A DNA stretch of 64,000 bases from Microdochium bolleyi (GCA_001566295.1 KQ964251.1:749838-813837), one strand, 5' to 3'. Positions 47,556 to 58,670 are shown, counted from the stretch's first letter. The notes: generated from the sequence alone by a model not told the origin. Made by a program: numbers and translations.

Positions 47556-50246
47556 GTCAAGGCGGACGGGCTGGTCGAATCCCACATGATACCATACCTT
47601 GTCTTTCGTGTACGTAACGTCCACGAAAGACCATGAGGAGGATGGTCGCAAGGGGGTCAGGTAGCCATGGGACACATTAGCGGTCGACTGACCTCACACC
47701 TCATTGGCCGGTTGTACACGATGAAAGGATCTACGAGGAGGAGACGTCCAGGGCGAGGAAGATGGCTGCACAGAGCCACCAATAGCATATGCCGTGGAGA
47801 GACTTCTGGCCGCTATAATAGTATGCATAGCTGGGTTTCAGGTAGGGTCAGCACAAAAGGCCTATGCGTCGGTTGCATGTAGGTATCGGGCGAAGCGAGA
47901 ATAAACCCACACGACGACACCAGTCCTGTAGGCACAGATTACTTGAGTGGTGGCACGGCAGCAAGCGCCACTGCAGGTGCCTATTTCCAGAGTGTAGCCG
48001 CTGGGTAACATATTCTTTGAGACGGACAGACAAGATGGGGGTCTCTTGGCCGATTTCTCGGCACCAAGCTGAAATGCGAGCCAACATGCCCGGGGGCGAG
48101 GCAAGGTTGACAGAGGTAGATACTGGGTGGAGGGCGGAGGGCGCATTGTGGAAGTGATTGGTGATTGAGCATGTGCTCAGGTTCGCATCGAGGCGATGCA
48201 CGCAGGTGGACGCGAATAGTGTAGGATAACGTCATGGCACCGCATGTGTTGTTCGATAAGGTGTTGGTGATCGTTCCAGATCGTCGTGATGGAAGACGGA
48301 GGCAGATGCGGATCCTCCCGGTCCTGGTCCCCGTGCGGCTGTGGCCTGTGGGCGTTCCAAGGTTGGCGTTGGTGTTGCGACTGCCCTGTGCGGGTGGGCC
48401 TCTGCTGCCTGGGGTCGTGCCTGCCTGGTGGTCTTGTTGCCTCGATTCCTTCTTCTTCTCCTCCCAAGCCACCTTCACCGGGCTGGTTCTAAAGTTAGCC
48501 GCCATGCTGCATGGTTTGTCGCCCGCCAGGACCCTCCGTGATGCACGTCGCTATGATGGCTCCGTCGTTTGGCCTTCTGTGCCGTGTTGCTGGAACACCC
48601 CTGCCGACCCGAGCTGGACTCTCCAGCAAACATCCGAACCTCCCATGACCTCCAACAGCCCACTTTGTGTCTCACGGCGGCGTCGGCCCGCCTTGGTCTG
48701 CGCAGAGCGCGCATGGTGGCTTCTCCAGCAGGCCGAGTTGGTGGCTGTCCAGGCTGATGCTGCCAGCTGCATCCAGGTCTGTCAACCTGGGATATGAGAG
48801 GCCTTTGGGGCGATCTCTCCACATGCCTGGGGGTAATTCTCCAGGGCGATCACTGACCACTTCTAGCACTTCTCGAACGAACCGGATGCGTGCAGCACGA
48901 GCTGCAATCTTCTTCACGCCATGGGCACCACCATCTGTCACTTGATTTGGCCCTTCATTTCGGGACCGCTGCTTGGCAGGCATGACCAGGTCCAGCACGC
49001 AACGTTGGCTTAGCCCCCGAGAGGTATCCGGCGAAAGCGACCAGCGACAGGGGTGCCTGGTCATTCGCCAGCGCCGCTATGCTGGTTCGAAGGAGCTCAC
49101 TTGGAGTGGGTGGTCCGCGACCTAGACTTGGACGCCCTCCGCCACCCTGGAAAGTCTACCCGCAACCCCCCCGGTATCTGCGTCCTTTGCGGGCAGACGG
49201 ACTCCCGGGAATGTCCTACTGCACTACTTCCTTGGGCAGAACCATGCAGCGTTCAGGCATACACGTACCCTGCCTGCTGACATGGTCTTCCCAATATGGC
49301 TCTGATCACCCTCTATTGGCTCACGCCCGACCATCTCATAAACCGTGATGGCTGCGTGGGGAATTCCACAACTCAGTGTTCTGCCCCCAAGCGCGGGTAC
49401 TGCATCCGTCAATGACTGTGCTCTTCGCTGCATAGCTTTTGGGGTCGAAAAGCGATAATGATCGCGATACTGTTGCTGCAAGTGGCCCAGGACGCGGATG
49501 GCGCAACAAGGGCCCCTGCCTCCGAACTTGACGATGTTGTGCCGCGCGCTTTCACGCTCTTCACTTTTTCCACATCCAGGAGACCGAGACCACCTTCACA
49601 TGTATCGCTATTTATGGATTGCCCGGCGGCCTATCTTGCTCGTTACCTTTGACACACGATGGCTGAAGAAAGGGCATTCACATGACCGTGGCTTGTGATT
49701 CTGCAAGGGCCACGAACGAGTTGCTGGCTGCTAGTGGTCTTGATGGTTGCATAGCTGTTCTTTGACATCACGGACTATTGATGCAAGCTTCCGGCGATCA
49801 GGGGTGGTGCGGATGCCAGAAGTCGACTTCAGCGCCAAGCGACAAGGGCAACTTGGAGAAAAGCAATGTCTTGGTGTCACACTTGCTTGGGGCAGAGTCA
49901 GCCCAACTGGGGAGTGCGCCCGGGCTCCCAGTGTACAAGATACTTGTGAGGCTCTGCATCCTCCGCCTGTTTCGCTCGACAGACGCGACCCATGCATGTT
50001 GCCCTGCCGCCGTAGTTAAAGGCGTCCTGGCCTCGGGCCCCCTTGGCTATCTGGACATGCTGAAGACCAACCAACATTTCATGACTTTCAAAGATCACCT
50101 CTTTCACATACCGACTGCGAATCACCTCCTCGCCATAGGCAGCACACTGCTTGCTCCAGTCATCAGAAGTACAACACTTAATGACTTCTCACTTAGAACT
50201 CCAATATAGTTTCCCACCAACCGTCTGAACTACATAAGTCGAGGCC
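47556..50246. other. 2.7 kb gene-poor region
   Basis: Lies between the GST gene and the 600-residue C2H2 gene, both plus strand, so mostly a promoter region for the latter. Frames up to about 190 codons overlap on opposite strands and show no motifs or consistent codon bias. Confidence 0.55.
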
Positions 50247-52049
50247 ATGGCATTCTCTGGACATTATCCTGGAACCGCGATGTTTGACCATCCGAGCCAG
50301 TCATACTCGACCTTGAACAGCCCGACCCATGCTTTCCTCGACCCAGAACTCGAGTTTTGGGACCAAAACTGCAGCGGCTGGATCGAGACCAAGCAGCCAA
50401 TGCATCGATTTCTCACGGAGCACGATCAAGGCCCTACTCACTTCCAAAAAGCGAGCTTGCAGCAAAGGCAAGGAGTTTATCCTCTGCCAGGCTCGTATCG
50501 ACAAGAATCCCCTCGGGGAACAGCATTGTCATCTGTCGACAGTTGTGCGAGCCCCCCTTGCGAGACCGACTTCCTCCAGCCACAATCCCCAGTCATGTCC
50601 GACAGCATGTCACCGCTGCAGGGAATCTCAGAGCAGACTTCGGCCGATACTCATCTGGGCTATGTAGGTCACACCTACGATGGCTCAGACCCTTCTGCAG
50701 TCGACTATCATCTGGAAGACCCGGCGGGGTTCTTCAAGGGCGTGGAGCCATATCCAAACTGGCCGCCTGGAGGCTACTATCCTGGACCAGTGCAGAATCC
50801 ATGGCAGCCTGCCACTGGGAATGTCACTGGACCGGAGGTTCAGCTTGAGCACCTGCCCACCGACACGACTGCCATTCCCTCGTCCACAACTCGCACCACA
50901 GAAGAGTCCATCCCGACTGAGGACTGCCTCATTGTCAACACACAACGTCACGAAACGCCCATGAACAGACCGAAGAGATCACACCACTCAGGAGTGACCA
51001 CGAATTCTGCGTCTACCAGCTCCAAACAGAGAACAAACAAGAGAAGAAGCTTGACAGAAATCGGACCCGTCAAGCGCCCACGCACAAAGTCTACAAGCAT
51101 CGGGGCCCTCCCATCGCTCGAGTCCGCCCAGCCTCCCAGGAGAAACACATATTCCTGCAGTGAATGCGCCAAACCTTTGTCTTTCAATGACGAACAGAGT
51201 CTCCTCAAGCACCGCAAAGTCCAGCATACACGCCCCTTTCCCTGTGTGTATCATTTTGCCGGCTGTACATCGACGTTTGCGACCAAGAACGAATGGAAAC
51301 GACATGTTGTGTCTCAGCACATTGTTCTACGCTACTGGATCTGCACCGAAGGACCTTGCGCTCACGTCTCAAATGACTGTTCCGACACCGCCGCGTCCAG
51401 CCACGGTACAATCTTCAACAGGAAGGATCTATACACTCAACATCTTCGGCGCATGCACGTCCCGCCCGAGTTCAAGAAGCAGATGGACGAGAAGAACACG
51501 CCGGTGTCCGAGTGGGAGAGACAAGTAAAAGAGCATCAGAAGCGGGCCTATCGCAACCGTTGCGAGCTGCCTGACCATATGGAGTGTCCTGTACCTATGT
51601 GCTCGGTCTCTTTCGATGGCACCAACGCATGGGATGAACGTATGGAGCATGTGGCTCGTCACCTTGACCCCAACAGCGATCAAGAACAGAATGCAACAGA
51701 CAGTCACGCTGGGCCCATCACGGTCGACTTTGGCGGGTCAAGTGATGTCACCCTCCTCAAGTGGTCTTCGAGACCCGATGTTGCTGTGATACGGTGGAAC
51801 GGGACCACCGAGCTGTGGGAGCTGAACAGCCCACTCCGGACATCTGCTGGCCCGAGGAAGTCTTCAGCGGCTTATGGCGCAGCAGCATCCAGCCGCAAGG
51901 ATCGGCGTGCATCGATAACTGCTGCAAAATCACGCGAGCAGCACCTTTATGATGCTGTCCGTGGCCAAGACCCAGACGACGAGGATGCAGAAGGCGAGGA
52001 GGACGATGAATACGTTGAATACGTTGAATACGTTGAATACGTTGAATAA
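50247..52049 (+). CDS. C2H2 zinc-finger protein with a repetitive acidic C-terminus
   Basis: An intronless 600-residue frame from an ATG in good context (GAGGCCATGG). The first 300 residues are Ser/Thr/Pro/Gln rich and probably disordered, ending in a basic patch (KRSHHSG, KQRTNKRRS, KRPRTKS). Fingers follow: CSECAKPLSFNDEQSLLKHRKVQH (about 303-326), CVYHFAGCTSTFATKNEWKRHVVSQH, a wide-spaced C...C with FNRKDLYTQHLRRMH, and CPVPMCSVSFDG...ERMEHVARH. The NEWKRH-SQH then QHLRRMH order matches the second finger group of the protein at 43,384, so the two are likely family members. The C-terminus is highly acidic and ends in a tandem EYV repeat. Probably a nuclear regulator with unknown targets. 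Confidence 0.88.
   Translation: MAFSGHYPGTAMFDHPSQSYSTLNSPTHAFLDPELEFWDQNCSGWIETKQPMHRFLTEHDQGPTHFQKASLQQRQGVYPLPGSYRQESPRGTALSSVDSCASPPCETDFLQPQSPVMSDSMSPLQGISEQTSADTHLGYVGHTYDGSDPSAVDYHLEDPAGFFKGVEPYPNWPPGGYYPGPVQNPWQPATGNVTGPEVQLEHLPTDTTAIPSSTTRTTEESIPTEDCLIVNTQRHETPMNRPKRSHHSGVTTNSASTSSKQRTNKRRSLTEIGPVKRPRTKSTSIGALPSLESAQPPRRNTYSCSECAKPLSFNDEQSLLKHRKVQHTRPFPCVYHFAGCTSTFATKNEWKRHVVSQHIVLRYWICTEGPCAHVSNDCSDTAASSHGTIFNRKDLYTQHLRRMHVPPEFKKQMDEKNTPVSEWERQVKEHQKRAYRNRCELPDHMECPVPMCSVSFDGTNAWDERMEHVARHLDPNSDQEQNATDSHAGPITVDFGGSSDVTLLKWSSRPDVAVIRWNGTTELWELNSPLRTSAGPRKSSAAYGAAASSRKDRRASITAAKSREQHLYDAVRGQDPDDEDAEGEEDDEYVEYVEYVEYVE
52008..52046 (+). repeat. 9-bp coding tandem repeat (Glu-Tyr-Val)
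   Basis: GAATACGTT is repeated four times without mismatch and followed by a final GAA, directly before the stop codon of the C2H2 gene. The copies are identical at the base level, which points to recent slippage expansion. Confidence 0.95.
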
Positions 52050-53608
52050 CATGGACCTCTCGACTCCATCTTGAACTCCGACTTTCTTTCTTCATGTGTA
52101 GTCACTTTTTCACTCGCAGCTCTACGTGCGCCCTTTTCCTTATGATGTCTTCCTTGCGCTTGTCATCTTCTGATATACCAAGTCCGCACTTGCTGCGTTC
52201 TAATAAATTGTCTTTTATTTCATAGATTACGACCTGATGACGATTCCCATAGCTACACTATCATATCTGACGTACTCAATTTCAATCTTCAGATGTGCAA
52301 GATCTGAACAGAAGACTGCGATTCGAGATACCATACTATGTCAAGTCTCTCTTCCATAGCTCTACAGCGGGTACAAGACCCTCCATTCTCTTAACAGGAG
52401 TCATTCTCGTGCTTAACTATTTACGACACGCTCAGCCCCAGCATGCCTGGGCCACGTATGCATGGCATCACTGCCATCACATGCAGATCAGCCCATCCCG
52501 GCCCCCATATCTGCAACGAGGCAGGCATGGTAAGAAGAAAAGAAAAAGTGCGGATCCTTGAAGCGTGCTGGCTGCAGGACGCTCGCGTTGTCATTGATCA
52601 CCAATCTCCCGACCCATGTCTGCACGCACTTATCCTGAAATCTCCAAGTTGCGCGAATGACCTACGAGCTGGAAACCACGGGAACTTCCCCTGCCCGGTC
52701 TCCATACACTCCCCCACTGGTCAATGAGAGGAGGACATAGGCCGGATGTGGCGCCGCAAGTATATGTCCGTCCGCGACAGAAAAAGCAATCTCGGACAGG
52801 GAGGATGGCGCAAGAACGGACGGGGCCCTCGGCCGGGCCACCTAGAACTAGCGAGATCAGGTGGCCCCATCTCCGACATGCACGCACCGACACCTGGGAC
52901 CACCTCAGGCAGATGTTGTTGGTCGCCCGAAATAAACGCCCCTCGGCGCCTGCAGCTGCAATTGGGCTGATGAAGATCTGTGTTGTCGTGTGTGGCGTGG
53001 TGCCGGGGGTCGGAAACCGGTGACAGCGGGTTGTGCTGGGCCCTGCGGCGGCCTGTCAGCCGCACTTGGAGCTGATCGCTGATCGCGGATCGCCCAGCCC
53101 CATGATCCCAGGTCCCAAACCTCCCCTTCCTGCTCCCCCATCTCCTCCACACAAGTCCTCGTGCCTATCTGCGAGCGAAGCTGCCAACGCCTCCGAAGCT
53201 CTCTGTCCGCGACACGCGGGTGCACGCAGCCTCGTCCCAGACCGACCACGTCTCGCTCCACCACCGACGCACCGCCCCGGTGGTCCTGGGCCCGCTCTTC
53301 TCGGCGCACGGGGAGATCCCAAGTCGTCATTCAACCCACATCGCCCAGCACGCGTGCGCACGCGCCGAGCACCGCAACCCTGGCCTAGCGGCCTGTCAGA
53401 TCTGGCCCGTCCTCCGGCAATAGGAGCCGAGGGAGACCTAAGCCTCTCGACCCGCCTCCGCAAGGCCTCCTCCCGCGCTTCACCTGGCACGAGCACGCCG
53501 GATCGTCCTCTCGGCCGGCGCTGGGACACGCGCGCACGCACCTCCCTCCTGCCCTTGACAGGCATCTACGCGTCCCTCTCTTTTTTGTCATTGCTTCTTC
53601 TTCTCCTG
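52050..53608. other. Intergenic region with a C/T- and GC-rich leader
   Basis: The first 600 bp are A+T rich 3' flank. From about 53,000 the DNA becomes GC and pyrimidine rich and looks like the long leader of the following gene. A frame continuous with that gene extends back to an ATG at 53102, and this extension is Arg/Pro rich with no domain. Confidence 0.55.
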
Positions 53609-55322
53609 ATGAGCGGGCCGTGCCTGGGCCAGGCGCCGGGTTCTTGGGATGATCCGCCACTGCCCTCTTCCGAGACACAACCTCAGCCATCTCCACCTTC
53701 TCCCGTCTCTGCAGCAGCAGCTGCTGCTGCTGCTGCTGCTCCTCCTCCCCCGTTAGCGACGTCCTCCTCCTCCTCGGGCCCCATGCTCGATGCACGGCTA
53801 TCGCCGTCACCGCCGTCCTCGTCTCTACCTCTACCACCACCACCACCACCACTATCACCACCCTCGTCGACGATAGTGCAGCTTGGTGAACCTCACGTCT
53901 CGTCCCCTGCTCCTGCCCCTGCCGCGGAAGACGCCCCAGCGTCCGGCCCGCCGTCGTCTCCGCCTCGCCCTCGGCCCGACAAGGGCAAGGCTCCACTCCG
54001 TCTCGATGGCACCAGAGACATCTCCGCGGCTCAGGCGGCGGTCCAGACAGGATGCTGCCTCGACACATTGGACCATGATCATCCAGGCGGCTCAGGCATA
54101 GAGCATGTGGTGGACAATAGCCCGGATTCACCTGGTCACCAGTGGACAGCGCAGGCCTCTGATGACCTGTTCGACTGGCCGGACAAAGCCGACGACGCAT
54201 TCAACGAGGCGTCATCTGTTCCCTCTTCTGCAGCAGCAGGTCCGAGGACCAGAGATGACGAGCCTCTGGACTTACCGATCCGCACGCCACTGCAGGTCGG
54301 TGAGCCAGGATGGGAGCGCTCGGCGGACCGCCCTCCCATGAAGCTCCCAATCCGTTTCAAGGATGCCGTTGGCCGGCACTTCGTCTTTCCGTGGGAAAAG
54401 GCAAAGACTTGGGAGGTGAGTCTCGACTCTGCTCCTTTTGTCCCAGTGCATGCTTGACTTTTTCCGATTGTCAGCGGTTTCCTCCAGTCGTGCTCATGTC
54501 TGGGATACATGTATGCCCTGGACGATATTGTCGGTCTCCATTTGCCGCCGTGTCCTCCATCTGTTTCCCTTTGAGAAATCCACAGCACTGCTTGTTGTCG
54601 TCACAAATTGGGTCGTGCTGAAAACACACATCGACTAACGAACACGACAGGGCATGAGGACGCTCATCAATTCATGCTTCATCCACGTGGACATTCTCGG
54701 TCCTCACGTGATGAATGGCCACTACGACCTATTCACCACTGTCTCATTCTCCATGGACAACAAGAGCTCTGGGGCGAGCTTCGGGTTCCCTGATGCCGAA
54801 ACGTCGTCGGCTGGACAGGCCCAAGCCGACCCGCCAGCTCAAAGCACAGCTACAGACACGGCATCAAATGCGCCAGCATCTCCCGCAGCTACTGCTATTT
54901 CTCCTGCTCCTCCTTCAACGAACGTGGTTATCCTCCCAGAGGTTTGGGACATGCTAATCGAGCCCGGGATGTTTGTGACACAGGGGATGTGGCCTATGCA
55001 GAACGTCACGCACCCACCTCCACCCCCGCCGCATCCTCCAGGGACCATGCCCGGCTGGCACGGCGTGATGCCTCACCCACCGGGTGGTCGGGGTGGTGTT
55101 GTTGGCGGCGGCGGCGGGCGGGGCCGAGGGCGGGGCCGTGGTGGTATGGGCGGCGGTGTCGGTCGTGGAGGGGCGGGGCTGCCACCTCCGCCTCCGCCGC
55201 CCGGGCCGTGGATGATGCCGCCGCCGCCGCCGCCTCCGGGGCAGTTCCCAATACTCAGGCCCGGGTTCAGTGTCATTGAGCCGTCGCCGCGGAGGGCAAA
55301 GACGAGGAAGCGGCGAGCGTGA
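53609..55322 (+). CDS. Ubiquitin-like-domain (ULD) protein with Pro-rich and Gly/Arg-rich arms
   Basis: Exons 53609-54415 and 54651-55322 join in phase 0 to 492 residues. The N-terminal 240 residues are low complexity: poly-Ala, poly-Pro and Ser runs. From about 244, IRFKDAVGRHFVFPWEKAKTWEG, then CFIHVDILGPHVMNGHYDLF and later VVILPEVWDMLIEPG...QGMWPM, match the fungal ubiquitin-like fold found in many uncharacterised ascomycete proteins. The intron falls exactly at the KTWE-GM junction. An insert of about 63 Ser/Thr/Ala/Pro residues splits the fold before its last strands. The C-terminus has Gly/Arg-rich (RGRGRGRGG) and proline runs and a KTRKRR end, suggesting RNA or protein interaction. 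Start 53609 was preferred over 53102 because the upstream extension lacks protein character. Function unknown. Confidence 0.8.
53711..53740 (+). repeat. (GCA)3(GCT)7 poly-Ala tract with a 20-bp palindrome
   Basis: Ten alanine codons switch from GCA to GCT, so 53711-53730 is a perfect palindrome of CAG and CTG units. It can fold into a hairpin and is prone to length change. It lies in the disordered N-terminus of the ULD protein. Confidence 0.85.
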
Positions 55323-56391
55323 GTATCGAGTGCGTCGTGCGTCGTGCATCTTCCACTATTCCCCGCTGGAACAGGGAGGGATAGCTAAGGCCTTCTGGCT
55401 CTCTGCTGCACCGGCCTCATTCGCAGCCGGACTTGTTACATGCAGAACGATGCGTCCAAGTATTTGACTTGCACTCTTTCTTCAATTGTTGCTCCTATGG
55501 GTTGAAGTGACGTCAAGCCACGCCAGCTTTGCCATGAACCGTGACGGTGTTGATCCATCCCCCTTGCATACGCGGACTTTCGGCCCAGGCCGCTTACCTT
55601 GGGAGCCTGGGAGCTGTGATCCTCATGTGTCCATTTCGACCGTTCACTAGGGTCTGATAACCCAGCTCTTATTTTTCAGGTCCGAGCTGCTCTACGCCTG
55701 ACCTCACAGGGACTGACATGGACGAGGAGGCGCAGTTGGGGAGTCGAGAGTGGGGAATGAAGCAGGCGGTGCAGGGCTGAAGAAGCTGGGTTCAAGCTAA
55801 GCCAGGACAAGCTCCTGAAGAGGGGGAGCGGCGTAGCCGACACGAGGGCGTCCTTCGAGCTGACTCTGGGCCGTTACTGCATCCTCCTCGGCCCTACGAC
55901 AGGGCAGCCTGACCCAGCCGAATTGCATCCGCTCAACGAGGAAAAGATTGGAACTGGCTTCAAGACACACTCGAAAACGCTCGACTGCCATCCTTGGTGA
56001 GGAGCAAGACCCCTAACCCTTGCTCTTACGTCACCCTGCTCCGTAGGTCCCGCCGCCTCCGTTAAGCTCACTCGGCTCCTGTGACACAGGACGAGCTCCA
56101 GCACTAAAGTTAGCGCTACCAAGGACCCTCCTCCTCCACCATCACGGAGCACCGCCTCTCACCTCTGCACACGACCTGCCAGGCACCTCGACTCACCTGC
56201 ACACTGAGGGCTGGCTGGCTTCCGACCCTTTTCTTCCCAGATCCAAATTCATCTCCATCAGTCTGTTCTCGCAATTGCAAGCACTGTCACTGGCAGAGTG
56301 CTTCGCACTCACCGACCGTCAGAATAACAACCCATCTGACCGCCCCTCACCCGTCAGACCACCGAGCTTATTGTCATCGTCAGCAGCAGCC
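55323..56391. other. Intergenic region
   Basis: 3' flank of the ULD gene and promoter and leader of the kelch gene. The last 150 bp are C/A/T rich as in fungal leaders. Open frame continuing upstream of the kelch ATG (from 56275) has no ATG. No other gene seen. Confidence 0.6.
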
Positions 56392-58350
56392 ATGGACTCG
56401 TTCCAGACCCTGAAGCGCCGGACGACCGACCTCGTCGGCTCGCTCCCCAGCAACGCACCTTCGATGCCCAACGTCCAGCTGCCCGCCATGCCCGCCATGC
56501 CAAACATGTCCAACATCCACATGCCCGCAATGCCCAGTTTCAGCGGCATCGGCGGCGCTGGCGGCCACCACCTCAAGGGCACTTGGCAGCACGTCCCGCT
56601 GCCGCCCCTGCCCCGCTCCTCGCACTCGATCGACGTGATCGATGGCAGCGCATACATCTTCGGCGGCGAGCTCGAGCCCCGCATGCCCGTCGACAACGAC
56701 ATGCACGTCGTCAGGCTGCCGTCCAGCGGCGCGCCGGCGGACTACTACACTGTCAAGGCGAGGTCCAACACCAAGCCGGAGACTATCCCGGAGTTGGACG
56801 AGGCGGCAACTGCCACTACGACTACGACTACGACGCCCGCAATCAAGACCCCCGAGGATGACGAGGAGGAGGAGGACGAGGAGGAGGAGAGTGAAGAGGA
56901 GGAGAGCGAGGAAGAGGAGAGCGAAGAGGAGGACAGTGAGGAGGAAGACAGCGACGATGAGAGCAAGGCCAAGCTCGAGGATGTCTCACTCGCATCACCA
57001 CCTCCCGCCGGAGCTGCGGCTGCAGCAGCGGCATCGTCGGCTTCGAAGACCTCCGCCGCAGACAAGGGCAAAGGCAAGGAAACGGCCACCACCATCGCCG
57101 CGGCTGCAGGCGTCCCGTGCTCCCGCGTGGGCCACGCCACGGCAGTCATCGGATCCCGCATTTTCCTCTTCGGCGGACGCAACTCAGACTCCCAGACCCT
57201 CGAGGAGAAAGGTCGTGTCTGGGTCTTCTCGACTAGATCAAACATGTGGTCGCACCTTGACCCCCACTCCTCCTCGCCCATCCCGCCGGCCCGCAGCTAC
57301 TTTGCGGCGGTGGCCTCGGACCAGCCCCGTGACTTTGCGCGCACCCTCAAGCCCCTGCGAAAGCGCTCGCAGAGCTGGAAGCAGTGGGCCGAGGGCGACA
57401 GCGCCGAGATGGGCATCCCGCAGGCGCCCATCGTGGGCCACGTGGCTGAGAACAGCATCGACGAGGAGGACGACGGATACGGTACCTTCATCATTCACGG
57501 CGGCTGCCTCGCCGACGGGGGCCGCACGAACGACGTCTGGGCGTTCGATGTGCATAGCGCGACGTGGAAGGAGCTCCCCGCCGCGCCGGGCCCGGCCCGC
57601 GGCGGACCGGCGCTCGCCATGGTGCGCAACAGGTTGTACCGCTTCGGCGGGTACGACGGCGAGGGCCAGCAGGGCGGACAGCTCGATGTGCTCGAGCTGA
57701 TCCTCGACAACGGCGTGGGCGCCGCCGTGGCGGCCGAGATCGGTCCCACCATCCGCCCCGGCGGAGGCTGGCAGAGCACAATCTTCCCGAGCATCACGAG
57801 GACCACGACCAACGACGCCGGAGAAAGCACGGCGGTGACCACCGCGACGTCCGACTTCCCCGGGAACCGGTCCGTCGCGTGCATGAACCTTGTCCTGGGC
57901 GCCGCGGGCCGCGAGTACCTGATCCTCATGCTCGGCGAGCGCGACGCGTCGAGCCTCGGCCACGCGGGCGCGGGCAAGTTCTGGAGCGACGCCTGGGCGT
58001 TCCAGGTACCCCGCGCGACCGGCGAGGGCGCGGTGGAGAGCCTCACGAGCAAGTTCTGGTCCCTGACGAGCCGGCTCAGCGGCAAGGACCACACGTCTGC
58101 CGTTGGTGGCCACGCCCGCACCGGCAGCGCCGGGGAGCACCCGGCCGCGCTGTCCGACGGGGTCTGGACCCAGCTCGTGATGGGCCCTTACGACGAGGAC
58201 GAGCCGGCGGATGCCCGGGGTCCTGGACCGCGCGGGTGGCTGGACAGCGCGTCGCTCGGTGATCTCGAGGAGAGCGGCGTCGTGGTGTTTGGCGGGCTGA
58301 GCGAGAACAACACCCGGCTGGGCGATCTCTGGATCTTCCGACTCGAGTAG
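56392..58350 (+). CDS. Kelch-repeat beta-propeller protein with an acidic insert
   Basis: An intronless frame of 652 residues. A short N-terminal region (MDSFQTLKRRTTDLVGSLPS, then repeated MPxMP units) precedes the propeller. Kelch blades are marked by paired glycines: SHSIDVIDGSAYIFGG, GHATAVIGSRIFLFGG, YGTFIIHGGCLADGGRTNDVWAFDVHSATWKELP, GPALAMVRNRLYRFGGYDGEG, and the closing SGVVVFGGLSENNTRLGDLWIFRL. Between blades 1 and 2 lies a disordered insert (about 145-235) with a long Glu/Asp/Ser tract and Ala/Lys-rich spacers. A second linker (RKRSQSWKQWAEGD) sits between blades 2 and 3. There is no enzymatic motif, signal peptide or membrane segment. It is probably a cytoplasmic or nuclear scaffold, specific partner unknown. 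Third-position C/G bias is strong. Confidence 0.85.
   Translation: MDSFQTLKRRTTDLVGSLPSNAPSMPNVQLPAMPAMPNMSNIHMPAMPSFSGIGGAGGHHLKGTWQHVPLPPLPRSSHSIDVIDGSAYIFGGELEPRMPVDNDMHVVRLPSSGAPADYYTVKARSNTKPETIPELDEAATATTTTTTTPAIKTPEDDEEEEDEEEESEEEESEEEESEEEDSEEEDSDDESKAKLEDVSLASPPPAGAAAAAAASSASKTSAADKGKGKETATTIAAAAGVPCSRVGHATAVIGSRIFLFGGRNSDSQTLEEKGRVWVFSTRSNMWSHLDPHSSSPIPPARSYFAAVASDQPRDFARTLKPLRKRSQSWKQWAEGDSAEMGIPQAPIVGHVAENSIDEEDDGYGTFIIHGGCLADGGRTNDVWAFDVHSATWKELPAAPGPARGGPALAMVRNRLYRFGGYDGEGQQGGQLDVLELILDNGVGAAVAAEIGPTIRPGGGWQSTIFPSITRTTTNDAGESTAVTTATSDFPGNRSVACMNLVLGAAGREYLILMLGERDASSLGHAGAGKFWSDAWAFQVPRATGEGAVESLTSKFWSLTSRLSGKDHTSAVGGHARTGSAGEHPAALSDGVWTQLVMGPYDEDEPADARGPGPRGWLDSASLGDLEESGVVVFGGLSENNTRLGDLWIFRLE
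56862..56951 (+). repeat. Purine-rich GAG/GAA tract coding Glu/Asp/Ser repeats
   Basis: Imperfect tandem units of about 15 bp (GAGGAGGAGAGYGAA-like) code repeated EEEES/EEEDS motifs. The strand is nearly pure purine over 90 bases, so triplex or slippage structures are possible. Confidence 0.85.
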
Positions 58351-58517
58351 TCAGATATATGTCGGATGCCCCTCCCCGGGGATTGGAAAGTCTTCAACTG
58401 GAACGAAAGGTGTACAGTCTGGGCAGGAAGAATCACACACGATGCGCAGGCCGGGCGGGGAACTCACGGGGAGAGGATGGGCTGGACCAGGATAAAAGGG
58501 ACCAACAAAAATCATGA

Positions 58518-58563
58518 CTCTCTTCCTTTTTTTTTCTCCTCTCTCTCTTTCTCTCTCTTCTTT
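58518..58563 (+). repeat. 46-nt pure pyrimidine tract
   Basis: An uninterrupted C/T run including nine consecutive T and CT dinucleotide repeats lies about 170 bp after the kelch stop codon. If transcribed it would be a polypyrimidine element in the 3' UTR. Confidence 0.8.
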
Positions 58564-58670
58564 ATACGTGAGCCAAGCTGCGTTCCACATGTTTCGTGCC
58601 TCGTGTGTGGCCTGCAAATTTTTCAAAGCAGGAATTGTAGGAGGGAAGGAAGGGGACGGGAGGGAAACAT

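Noticed and set aside
53102..53608. N-terminal extension of the ULD protein
   Set aside because: The frame is open back to an ATG at 53102, but it is Arg/Pro rich with leader-like pyrimidine runs before 53609, so the downstream ATG was preferred.
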